Shown in pieces: positions 15,557 through 22,520 of a stretch of DNA of 32,644 nt. The notes under the pieces were generated by a model that was given only the letters and a program-made list of their open reading frames with translations, was not told the origin of the DNA and did no database searches. The stretch lies in contig JAJCXY010000006.1 in NCBI GenBank assembly GCA_029263215.1, positions 1 through 32,644 of the forward strand. Direction: 5' to 3'. Within the stretch, counting starts at the first letter, position 1. Each line of letters begins with the position of its first letter. The position numbers were made by a program, and so were the translations under genes. The stretch comes from Acidimicrobiales bacterium (GTDB lineage Bacteria > Actinomycetota > Acidimicrobiia > Acidimicrobiales > Aldehydirespiratoraceae).

Positions 15557-16306
15557 TCAATAGGGCCAGTCGTCGGTCTTGTGCCCGAGCAGCCTCGTAA
15601 GAGGGGCCAACTTCACGGTGAGCAGGACCTTGATGACGACGTTGCGCACGAACCACGGGAGCTGCAGGGCCTGGCGGATCGCGTTGGATCCCCTTTGCCC
15701 GCTGGTGAGGTTGACCCGCTCGAACTCCGCCATCGATTGTGACCGTCCGACATAGCGCCACCTGGCGCTACCGAACGTGGTGGAGAGCAGGGCGAGGGTC
15801 ACTCCGATCGAGCTGAACGAATCGTGGATCAGCATGGTGCCGCCGCCACTGACCCGCGCTCCCCACTGCACGATGTCGGCTCGAGCGGGAGCGAACCGGT
15901 GAGCCCCGTCGACGTAGAGGAGGTCGATCTCACCGTCGACATCGTCGAGTGCGGTGCCACTCATCTTGCGAACGTGGCGCACTCTGTCGGCCACTTCGGC
16001 CTCGGCGAGGTTGGTGTTGAAGGCGACATGGTCGCGGTCGCCGCGCGACTGGTCTGCGGTGATCTCCTGGGGTCCGCGGTCGCCGCCGCCGTGGGGGTCG
16101 ATGGCCACCAGATCGACGCCCTCGGCGGCCGCCGACGCGAGAACGATCATGGATCGGCCGTGGAAGCTGCCGATTTCGACAACCGTGGTTCCCGCCCCGA
16201 GTCTGCTGCACCGATCGAACAGCCGGCGCGCCTGATCGTCGGTCATCCAGCCCTCGACCTCGGCTACCCGGGCGAGAACGTCGACGAACGATGGGCTGTC
16301 CGGCAT
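15557..16306 (-). CDS. Class I SAM-dependent methyltransferase (Methyltransf_24 type)
   Basis: A 249-residue methyltransferase. SAM-binding motif I is VVEIGSFHGRS (about residues 42-52). LVAIDPHGGG gives the acidic ribose-binding strand, and LLYVDGAHRFAPARADI is the family's later hallmark. TMLIHDSFSS and a long basic C-terminal tail (about 190-249) with a hydrophobic patch follow, possibly membrane-associated. It shares family and layout with the gene at 895-1524 but differs in the tail. ATG 16306 is used because it begins the conserved N-terminal helix and has TAGGCT 7 nt upstream. It lies 28 bp upstream of glnD on the same strand and diverges from the aconitase X genes. Substrate unknown. 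Confidence 0.82.
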   Translation of the reverse strand: MPDSPSFVDVLARVAEVEGWMTDDQARRLFDRCSRLGAGTTVVEIGSFHGRSMIVLASAAAEGVDLVAIDPHGGGDRGPQEITADQSRGDRDHVAFNTNLAEAEVADRVRHVRKMSGTALDDVDGEIDLLYVDGAHRFAPARADIVQWGARVSGGGTMLIHDSFSSIGVTLALLSTTFGSARWRYVGRSQSMAEFERVNLTSGQRGSNAIRQALQLPWFVRNVVIKVLLTVKLAPLTRLLGHKTDDWPY

Positions 16307-16313
16307 CGGGCGG

Positions 16314-16319
16314 AGCCTA
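16314..16319 (-). promoter_or_regulatory. Putative leaderless -10 element (TAGGCT) for the methyltransferase
   Basis: TAGGCT lies 7 nt before ATG 16306 on the minus strand. It shares a 77-bp divergent intergenic region with the TACGGT element of the aconitase X gene. Confidence 0.35.
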
Positions 16320-16371
16320 CCGGTCGATGTCGGTCGAGGATTTGTGCGCTTCCACTCCTCAGACACCGGGC

Positions 16372-16377
16372 TACGGT
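16372..16377 (+). promoter_or_regulatory. Putative leaderless -10 element (TACGGT) for the aconitase X large subunit
   Basis: TACGGT lies 6 nt before ATG 16384 and no Shine-Dalgarno precedes the start. Confidence 0.4.
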
Positions 16378-16383
16378 GACCCA

Positions 16384-17649
16384 ATGCCGCTGGCTCTGGA
16401 GCCTCACGATCAAGCAATGCTCTCCGGAGACGACGGGCCGGCAACGATGCTCGCCATGCGGGTGATCGTGCGCCTCGCCGAGATCATGGGAGCCGAGGCC
16501 CTCCTCGACATCTCGGGGGCCCACATCGATTCCTGCCTCTACCACGGCGAAGCCGGCCTCGACTTCGCCGAGCGTCTCGCCGGGGAGGGTGCCCGCGTGC
16601 GGGTCCCCACCACCCTCAACGTCTCGTCCCTCGACCTCCTGCATCCTGAGCTCTACCGCGGCGACGCCCACACCCGCGATCAGGCTCTCGCCCTGATGGC
16701 CGCCTACGAGGAGATGGGTTGCCAGACCACCTGGACATGTGCGCCCTACCAACTCGACGATCGTCCGAAATTCGGAGACCACATCGCGTGGGCCGAATCC
16801 AACGCGATCGTGTTCGCCAACTCGGTGCTCGGGGCCCGCACCCATCGCTACGGCGATTTCATCGACATCTGTTGTGCCATCACGGGGAGGGCTCCGGCCG
16901 CAGGCCTGCATCTCGACGAGAACCGGCGGGGTGAGGTGGTCTTCGACGTCTCGACAATCCCGGAACGCCTCCTCTCCCTCGACGTGGCCTACCCGGTGAT
17001 CGGCCACCACCTCGGGCGAGTCGCAGGCTCTCGAATTCCGGTGATCGTCGGCCTCCCACCGTCGACATCGGAAGATCGGCTCAAGGCGATCGGAAGCGCA
17101 GCCGCCTCATCGGGCACCGTGGGCATGTTCCACGCCGTGGGCTCCACCCCGGAGGCACCGACCCTCGAAGCCGCCGTCGGAGCTCGTTCCGTAGCGGTGA
17201 ACAGTGTCTCGATGGAAGATCTGCGCGCCGCCCGAGACCAGCTCAGCACATCGACCTCCAACACCCTCGGCGCGGTGAGCCTGGGCACCCCCCACTACTC
17301 CGTCGCCGAGTTGGGCCGGCTGGTTGAACTGCTCGACGGGCGCCGCGTCGATCCTGCAGTACACGCCTACACGTCGACGGGGCGCGACGTGGCGATGGAA
17401 ATCAGCCTTCGCGGCTGGGACTCCGTCCTCGCCGCGGCCGGAGTTCAGATCGTCACCGACACCTGCACCTACCTCACGCCGATTCTCGGCTCGATCGAGG
17501 GGGTGGCGATGACCGACTCGGCCAAATGGGCCTACTACGCTCCCGGCAACCTGGGCGTCGACGTGGTGTTCGGGAGCATCGAAGACTGTGTCGAGTCGGC
17601 GGTTGCCGGTGAAGTCCGTCGCGACCACACGGTGTGGGCTGATGCCTGA
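16384..17649 (+). CDS. Aconitase X catalytic (large) subunit, probable cis-3-hydroxy-L-proline dehydratase
   Basis: A 421-residue member of the aconitase X (DUF521) family. Bacterial members characterised so far dehydrate cis-3-hydroxy-L-proline to pyrroline-2-carboxylate; archaeal two-subunit members act on phosphomevalonate. Conserved blocks: AMRVIVRLAEIMGA (24-37), TTWTCAPYQ (115-123), WAESNAIVFANSVLGAR (136-152), DFIDICCAITGRAP (158-171) and DTCTYLTPI (359-367). Cys119, Cys163/164 and Cys361 are candidate ligands for the metal centre. The separate small subunit follows with an 8-nt overlap, giving the two-chain arrangement. The neighbouring cyclodeaminase-family gene supports the hydroxyproline role. 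The family is firm; the substrate is inferred. Confidence 0.9.
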   Translation: MPLALEPHDQAMLSGDDGPATMLAMRVIVRLAEIMGAEALLDISGAHIDSCLYHGEAGLDFAERLAGEGARVRVPTTLNVSSLDLLHPELYRGDAHTRDQALALMAAYEEMGCQTTWTCAPYQLDDRPKFGDHIAWAESNAIVFANSVLGARTHRYGDFIDICCAITGRAPAAGLHLDENRRGEVVFDVSTIPERLLSLDVAYPVIGHHLGRVAGSRIPVIVGLPPSTSEDRLKAIGSAAASSGTVGMFHAVGSTPEAPTLEAAVGARSVAVNSVSMEDLRAARDQLSTSTSNTLGAVSLGTPHYSVAELGRLVELLDGRRVDPAVHAYTSTGRDVAMEISLRGWDSVLAAAGVQIVTDTCTYLTPILGSIEGVAMTDSAKWAYYAPGNLGVDVVFGSIEDCVESAVAGEVRRDHTVWADA

Positions 17650-18064
17650 GGTTTCAGCGATGGTCGTGGCCGGCGATGCCAGCGGTGCCGTACTCGCGCT
17701 CGACGAGCCCCTGAGCTTCTGGGGAGGGTTCGAGAGTGAGACGGGCACGATCATCGATCAGGCCCACCCCCAGGTCGGCGAGTGTCTGGCGGGCAGGGTG
17801 GTCACCATGACGGTGGGTCGGGGGTCGAGCTCGGCTTCGACCGTGCTGGCCGAGGCGATCCGCCGGGGAACGGCTCCCGCGGCACTCGTGATGACCGAAC
17901 TCGATGAGATCATCGCCCTCGGCGCGATCGTGGCCGAGGAGCTCTACGCCCTCACCATGCCCGTGGTGATCGTCGACGAGGTCACCATGGCCGCGGTGGC
18001 CGGGGCCGCTTCGGCCACCATCCATGCCGCGGGCTCGATCACGCTCGACCCCCAACTCAGCTGA
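17642..18064 (+). CDS. Aconitase X swivel-domain (small) subunit
   Basis: A 140-residue DUF126/swivelling-domain protein that completes the aconitase X active site with the large subunit. Motifs: EPLSFWGGF (22-30), IIDQAHPQVGE (37-47) and the Ser-rich loop GRGSSSAS (59-66), whose serine is proposed to act as catalytic base in the family, then APAALVMTELDEIIALGA. The ATG lies inside the 3' end of the large-subunit gene (8-nt overlap), ensuring coupled synthesis in equal amounts. The 3' end overlaps the convergent cyclodeaminase-family gene by 8 nt, so the two transcripts are complementary at their ends. Confidence 0.9.
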   Translation: MPEVSAMVVAGDASGAVLALDEPLSFWGGFESETGTIIDQAHPQVGECLAGRVVTMTVGRGSSSASTVLAEAIRRGTAPAALVMTELDEIIALGAIVAEELYALTMPVVIVDEVTMAAVAGAASATIHAAGSITLDPQLS

Positions 18065-18986
18065 AGGCGAGGCTCGCGGCCGCCAGGTCTTCCAGTGCGG
18101 TGCCCGCCGACTTGAACATCGTGATCTCGTCGGCGTCGGCGCGCCCGGAGTGGCGCCCTGCGATCAGGTCGGCGAGGTCAGCTCGAATCGAATCGACCGT
18201 GATGATGTCGTCGGCAAGAGGCCGGGCGAGATCGCCGGCCAGGACCGCGTCGTCTCGGGTGTCGACGAAGATCGAAGCGCGGCGCACTACGTCGTCGTCG
18301 GACTCGCGCATCGCCGGTGAGAACGCACCGATGAGGTCGACGTGGGTGCCAGGTTCGAGCAGCTCCCCCTTGATAAGAGGCGCGGTGGTACCGGTGGCGG
18401 CCGAGATCACATCGGCTCGGGCCACGCTGGCATCGAGATCGGTGCACACCACCGCGGGCAGACCCATCGCGCCGAGTTCGCGAACCAGCGCTTCGGCGCG
18501 CTCGACGCGCCGACCCCACACCTCGATCGTCGAGTAGGGCCTCACCTCGTTGTGTACCTGGGCGGCCATGCTCGCCACCGCCCCGGTGCCCACGATCAGA
18601 AGACGCTCGGTGTCGCTCCGGGCGAGGTGCTTAGCCGCCACCGCCGACGCCGCGGCAGTGCGACGGGCGGTGAGCGCATTCGCTTCACAAGCGCCGAGAA
18701 GAGAGCCGTTGCTCCCGTCGAACAGGAGGAACCCCGCCTGGATCATGGGAAGTTCGAGCTCGCCGTTTTCGGGGAACGAGGTGACCGCCTTGATCCCGAT
18801 CACCTCGCCGGTGATCCACCCCGGCTTCAACAACAGGACTGCGTCGTTGCCCCGACCATCGGGAATCGTGTGGACAGTGCGCGCCGGCGCAACCGCGCGG
18901 TGGTCGACCATGACCCGCTCGATCGCCTCCATGAGAGCACCCCAAGGGAGCACATCGGCCACCTCGGAATCGTCAAGAGTCCTCAT
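18057..18986 (-). CDS. Ornithine cyclodeaminase/mu-crystallin family protein, possible pyrroline-2-carboxylate reductase
   Basis: A 309-residue NAD(P)-dependent enzyme of the OCD/mu-crystallin family. The catalytic-region lysine is Lys66 in GIKAVTSFPEN, LTARRTAAASAVAAKHLA (105-122) is the family signature, and the Rossmann motif is VGTGAVASMA (132-141). Members include ornithine cyclodeaminase, alanine dehydrogenase, and the reductase that turns pyrroline-2-carboxylate into L-proline. Convergence with aconitase X, which makes pyrroline-2-carboxylate, favours the last. ATG 18986 lies 14 nt inside the end of the upstream selenoprotein gene, with only a weak, distant GAGG, so its translation probably depends on ribosomes finishing that gene. 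Confidence 0.87.
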   Translation of the reverse strand: MRTLDDSEVADVLPWGALMEAIERVMVDHRAVAPARTVHTIPDGRGNDAVLLLKPGWITGEVIGIKAVTSFPENGELELPMIQAGFLLFDGSNGSLLGACEANALTARRTAAASAVAAKHLARSDTERLLIVGTGAVASMAAQVHNEVRPYSTIEVWGRRVERAEALVRELGAMGLPAVVCTDLDASVARADVISAATGTTAPLIKGELLEPGTHVDLIGAFSPAMRESDDDVVRRASIFVDTRDDAVLAGDLARPLADDIITVDSIRADLADLIAGRHSGRADADEITMFKSAGTALEDLAAASLAFS

Positions 18987-19530
18987 CGGGATACCAGTCC
19001 TCGAGCTGGATGCCGAGACCATCGGCGAGGCGATTGGCATAGGCGTAGTAGGCGACCACCTCGACGATGTCGAGGATGTCGCGGTCGGAGAATCCCTGCT
19101 CCCGCAGGGCGTCGACATCTGCGCTCACCATCTCGCCGGGAGTTCGCGTGAGCTTCACCGCGTAGGTGAGCATCGCCATCCGCGGACCCGACAGTCCGGC
19201 GGTCGACCAATCCTCATCGATGCGAGCGAGCAACTCGGCATCCTTCAGTAGTCGGCGCAGACCGCGCCGGTGATGGTGCACTCAATAGTGGCAATGGTTC
19301 TCGAGGCTCACCACGTAGGCCACGAGCTCGCGTTCGACCTTCCGCAGGGTTGCGGTGCCCGCCATCGCCGACCCGTAGAGGCCACTGTGGGCCGCGAGTC
19401 CACGGGGGTTGAGTGAGTGAATCGCCATTATGTTGTCGACCCTGCCGAACTCGCGGTCGACAACCGCTTCGTGGAGCGGGGCGAGCTCTCCGGTCCATTC
19501 GTCGTCGGGCACCGTCTCAATCCAAGCCAT
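18973..19530 (-). CDS. AhpD/carboxymuconolactone-decarboxylase-like selenoprotein (UGA-encoded Sec83)
   Basis: A 185-residue peroxidase-related enzyme of the AhpD-like/CMD superfamily, interrupted in frame only by TGA at 19282-19284. Both sides are continuous family sequence: GRVDNIMAIHSLNPRGLAAH before, and GLRRL, LTYAVKLTRTPGEMVSADV and ANRLADGLG after. The TGA replaces the second Cys of CxxC, giving C80-H81-Y82-U83. The AhpD proton-relay residues are kept: Glu68 (U minus 15), Cys80 (U minus 3) and His87 (U plus 4). A hairpin with a GGUCU loop lies 18 nt after the UGA. Likely role: thiol/selenol-dependent reduction of peroxides or another electrophile; reductant unknown. ATG 19530 has TAAGCT 8 nt upstream and no Shine-Dalgarno. 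Its end overlaps the cyclodeaminase-family gene. Selenocysteine genes (selA, selB, selC, selD) are not in the window. Confidence 0.92.
19253..19269 (-). promoter_or_regulatory. Bacterial SECIS element (selenocysteine insertion hairpin)
   Basis: On the mRNA, CGGCGC pairs perfectly with GCGCCG (6 bp) around a GGUCU loop. The loop starts 18 nt after the UGA, so GGU and CUG are the seventh and eighth codons after it. The E. coli fdhF SECIS, as I recall it, has the same GGUCUG at the same codon offset; GGU in the loop is the SelB contact. No bulged U is seen in the stem, unlike fdhF. Confidence 0.9.
19282..19284 (-). other. UGA codon recoded as selenocysteine
   Basis: TGA at codon 83, followed directly by GTG. 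It aligns with the second Cys of the family's CxxC centre. Confidence 0.9.
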
Positions 19531-19538
19531 GGCTGGCT

Positions 19539-19544
19539 AGCTTA
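19539..19544 (-). promoter_or_regulatory. Putative leaderless -10 element (TAAGCT) for the selenoprotein gene
   Basis: TAAGCT lies 8 nt before ATG 19530 in the 47-bp divergent region shared with the SDR gene. No Shine-Dalgarno or clear -35 is visible. Confidence 0.35.
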
Positions 19545-19577
19545 AGTCCACTCGTCCATCGTCACCGGAGTTCAAAG

Positions 19578-20387
19578 ATGTCGACCTATCCAGATCTGGC
19601 CGGAAAGGTCGTCGTGGTCACCGGAGCCGGCAAGGGCATCGGGCAGGCGATCGCGGAACGTTTCGGCTCGGTCGGCTCATCGGTGGTGGTGAACGACGTC
19701 GACGAGGCAGCCGCCCAGAGCGTCGCCGCAGGCATCGAGGCTTCGGGAGCCACCGCCATCGCGGCGACCGCCGATGTGGCCGATTCAGCCCAGGTGGCCT
19801 CCATGTTCGACGCCACACTCGAGGCGTTCGGCACCGTCGACGTACTGGTCAACAACGCCGCCCTCGTGAGCCCGATGCTCCACTTCTTCGACGCCGACGA
19901 GGAATGGTGGCGGCGAATCATCGACGTCAACCTCACCGGCCACTTCCTGTGCTGTCACCGAGCAGCGCGGATCATGGCGAAGAACGGAGGCGGCTCGATC
20001 ATCAACATGAGCTCCGGAGGCGCCACCCAGGCCCATCGCAGCTTCACCGCCTACGACGCGTCGAAGGGTGGGATCGAAGCTCTCACCCGCGCCATGGCCC
20101 TCGACCTCGGTCCCTACAACGTGAGGGTCAACGCCCTCATGCCGGGCTCGATCGACACTGCTGGTCTCGACGACGAGGCTCGGGCCCACCGCGGCGTCAA
20201 CATCCCCGCCGGCCGAGTCGGCGATCCCTTCGACATGACCGGCCCGGCGCTGTTTCTCGCCTCGGAGGAATCCGGCTATGTCACCGGCGACGTGATCAGG
20301 GTGGATGGCGGCATGCTCGCCCAGCAGCGCTCCGCCACCGTCGACATAGTGGCGACTTCGAGTTTCCCGGCTATCGACGAACTCTAG
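19578..20387 (+). CDS. Short-chain dehydrogenase/reductase
   Basis: A 269-residue classical SDR with an intact active site: cofactor motif TGAGKGIG (15-22), an Asp after beta-2 (VVNDVD) favouring NAD(H), NNAA, and the triad Ser146 (NMSSGG), Tyr159 and Lys163 (AYDASKGG). The C-terminal FLASEESGYVTGDVIRVDGG is typical. ATG 19578 is fixed by CGGAG at 7-nt spacing. It starts 47 bp from the divergent selenoprotein gene and precedes the hydantoinase genes by 36 bp, so it is probably the first gene of the operon running to 27011. The substrate is unknown; oxidation of an alcohol intermediate in the same pathway is likely. Confidence 0.88.
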   Translation: MSTYPDLAGKVVVVTGAGKGIGQAIAERFGSVGSSVVVNDVDEAAAQSVAAGIEASGATAIAATADVADSAQVASMFDATLEAFGTVDVLVNNAALVSPMLHFFDADEEWWRRIIDVNLTGHFLCCHRAARIMAKNGGGSIINMSSGGATQAHRSFTAYDASKGGIEALTRAMALDLGPYNVRVNALMPGSIDTAGLDDEARAHRGVNIPAGRVGDPFDMTGPALFLASEESGYVTGDVIRVDGGMLAQQRSATVDIVATSSFPAIDEL

Positions 20388-20413
20388 GACCAAGGGCAGA
20401 CTGGAACGAGAAG

Positions 20414-20419
20414 AGGAGG
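20414..20419 (+). promoter_or_regulatory. Shine-Dalgarno deciding a TTG start for hyuA
   Basis: AGGAGG with a 4-nt spacer to TTG 20424. No ATG or GTG suits the conserved N-terminus, so the TTG is the start. Confidence 0.7.
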
Positions 20420-20423
20420 GCCC

Positions 20424-22520
20424 TTGGCCGGATCACTACGAATCGGTGCCGATGTGGGAGGGACGTTCACCGACATCGTGCTCGAGCACCACGACGGATC
20501 GTTCGTCTCCACCAAGCTCCTCACCACCCACGACGCACCCGAACGGGCGATCCTCGACGGCATCAGTGAGATCGCCCGCGACGCCCAAGTGGATCTCGCC
20601 GACGTCAGCCAGATCATCCACGGCACCACGCTCGCCACCAATGCCCTCATCGAGCGCAGCGGTGCCCCCACCGCCCTCGTCACCACCGCGGGATTCCGCG
20701 ACGTCATCGAGACCCGAACCGAGAGCCGTTTCGAGCAGTACGACCTCAATATCGTCCTGCCGCCTCCCCTGATCGAGCGCAAGGATCGCCACGTCGTCAA
20801 CGAACGCCTCAACGCGCGAGGCGACGTGCTCGTGCCGTTCGACGATGCCGAGGCACATGCCCTGATCGACCGACTCGACCAAACCGGATACGAGTCGGTC
20901 GCCGTCGGATTCATCCACAGCTACCGCAACGGCGAACACGAGCGCCGCTTCCGTGATCTCCTCGCCGCGGCCCTGCCCGATGTCTCGGTGTCGATCAGCA
21001 GCGAAGTGTCGCCCCAGATGCGCGAGTACGAACGCTTCAACACGGTGTGTGCCAACGCCTACATCCGACCCCTGATGGCCTCCTACCTGGTTCGCCTCCG
21101 CGACCAACTCCGCGCCCGCGGCGCATCGTGCCCGCTCTACATGATCCATTCCGGGGGCGGACTCATGAGTGTCGAGAGTGCCGCGGCGTTCCCGGTGCGC
21201 CTGGTGGAATCAGGTCCGGCGGGAGGGGCGATCTTCGCCGCCGACCTCGCCGCCCGCTACGGCCGCGACCGGGTGCTCTCATTCGACATGGGCGGCACCA
21301 CCGCCAAGATCGCCATGGTCGAGGGCTACACCCCCCAAACCGCGAAGACCTTCGAGGTCGACCGCACCGCCCGGTTCAAAAAGGGCAGCGGCATGCCGGT
21401 GTCGATCCCGGTGATCGAGATGATCGAGATCGGGGCGGGCGGAGGCAGCATCGCGAGGGTTGATTCTCTCGGCCAGATCCGGATAGGACCCAACAGCGCG
21501 GGATCCGAGCCCGGCCCGGCCGCCTACAACCGTGGCGGGGCCGATGCCACCGTCACCGACGCCAACCTCGAGTTGGGTCGTCTCCATCCCGACACCTTCG
21601 GAGCCACCGACATCGACCTCTCGCCCGCCCTGGCCCGCGATGCCATCACGGGGTCGGTCGGTCGACCCCTGGAGATGGACCCGTTCACCGCCGCGGTCGG
21701 GATCTCAGAAGTGGTCGACGAAAACATGACCAATGCGGCCCGGGTCCACGCGGTGGAAAACGGAAAGGACCTCACCGGATTCACGATGATCGCGTTCGGC
21801 GGTGGGGCGCCGATGCACGCATCACGACTCATCGACAAGCTCGGACTCGACGAACTCATCGTTCCTCCCGGAGCCGGCGTCGGCTCGGCCATCGGCTTCC
21901 TACGCGCTCCGTTCAGCTACGAGGCGATTCGCAGCTTCTACACCACCACCGCCGATTTCGATGTCGATGGCACCAACCAGGTACTCGCCGAACTCGCCGA
22001 GGAGGCCCACTCGTTCGTGCGGGAAGGCACAGACGCCGAAGTCACCATCGATCGCCAGGTCGCGATGCGCTACAAGGGGCAGGGATGGGAGATTCCCGTG
22101 CACCTCGATGCGGGACCATTCGACGAGTTGGCCGCAGAGCTACTGGCCGCGAAATTCACCAAGGCCTACGAAGAGTTCTTCGGACGGGCCATCGACGACC
22201 TCACCATCGAAGCCGTCAGCTGGGCCGTCAGGGTATCGTCGGTGCAGGCTCGGCCCGACACCGTCGAACTGGTGGCCGAACCCGACTCGATGGCAACCTC
22301 GTCAGCCAGCCGCTCGATGTTCGACCCGAGCACCGGCGCAAGCAGCGAAGCCGCGATCATCCACCGATCCGATCTCGATCCCGGGCAGGGCGTTATCGGG
22401 CCCGCGGTGATCATCGAGGCCCAGACCACCACCGTTCTCGGCGCCCACCATCGCTGTCGAATGCAGGCCGACGGCTCACTCTTCATCACCCGCATCGACC
22501 CGTCCGGAGATGCCTCATGA
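20424..22520 (+). CDS. hyuA: Hydantoinase/oxoprolinase family protein, subunit A
   Basis: The ATP-binding subunit of an ATP-dependent hydantoinase/5-oxoprolinase-type amidohydrolase, 698 residues. The N-terminal actin-like domain opens with RIGADVGGTFTDIVL (6-20), then IIHGTTLATNALIERSGA. The second domain carries SFDMGGTTAKIAMVEG (about 290-305) and EIGAGGGSIARVD. A C-terminal region from about 560 is also typical. Relatives act on 5-oxoproline, N-methylhydantoin, caprolactam or carboxylate ketones; the substrate here is not determined. It starts with TTG behind AGGAGG and overlaps hyuB by 4 nt (ATGA). The oxidoreductase downstream suggests the released amine is then oxidised. Confidence 0.92.
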   Translation: MAGSLRIGADVGGTFTDIVLEHHDGSFVSTKLLTTHDAPERAILDGISEIARDAQVDLADVSQIIHGTTLATNALIERSGAPTALVTTAGFRDVIETRTESRFEQYDLNIVLPPPLIERKDRHVVNERLNARGDVLVPFDDAEAHALIDRLDQTGYESVAVGFIHSYRNGEHERRFRDLLAAALPDVSVSISSEVSPQMREYERFNTVCANAYIRPLMASYLVRLRDQLRARGASCPLYMIHSGGGLMSVESAAAFPVRLVESGPAGGAIFAADLAARYGRDRVLSFDMGGTTAKIAMVEGYTPQTAKTFEVDRTARFKKGSGMPVSIPVIEMIEIGAGGGSIARVDSLGQIRIGPNSAGSEPGPAAYNRGGADATVTDANLELGRLHPDTFGATDIDLSPALARDAITGSVGRPLEMDPFTAAVGISEVVDENMTNAARVHAVENGKDLTGFTMIAFGGGAPMHASRLIDKLGLDELIVPPGAGVGSAIGFLRAPFSYEAIRSFYTTTADFDVDGTNQVLAELAEEAHSFVREGTDAEVTIDRQVAMRYKGQGWEIPVHLDAGPFDELAAELLAAKFTKAYEEFFGRAIDDLTIEAVSWAVRVSSVQARPDTVELVAEPDSMATSSASRSMFDPSTGASSEAAIIHRSDLDPGQGVIGPAVIIEAQTTTVLGAHHRCRMQADGSLFITRIDPSGDAS

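Noticed and set aside
18973-19281. Separate 102-residue gene starting at the GTG right after the TGA (with 19282-19530 as another gene), or a pseudogene split by a nonsense mutation
   Set aside because: Both halves are conserved parts of one domain, the split falls inside the CxxC/His active site, there is no ribosome site before the GTG, the second half shows no decay, and a SECIS hairpin follows the TGA.
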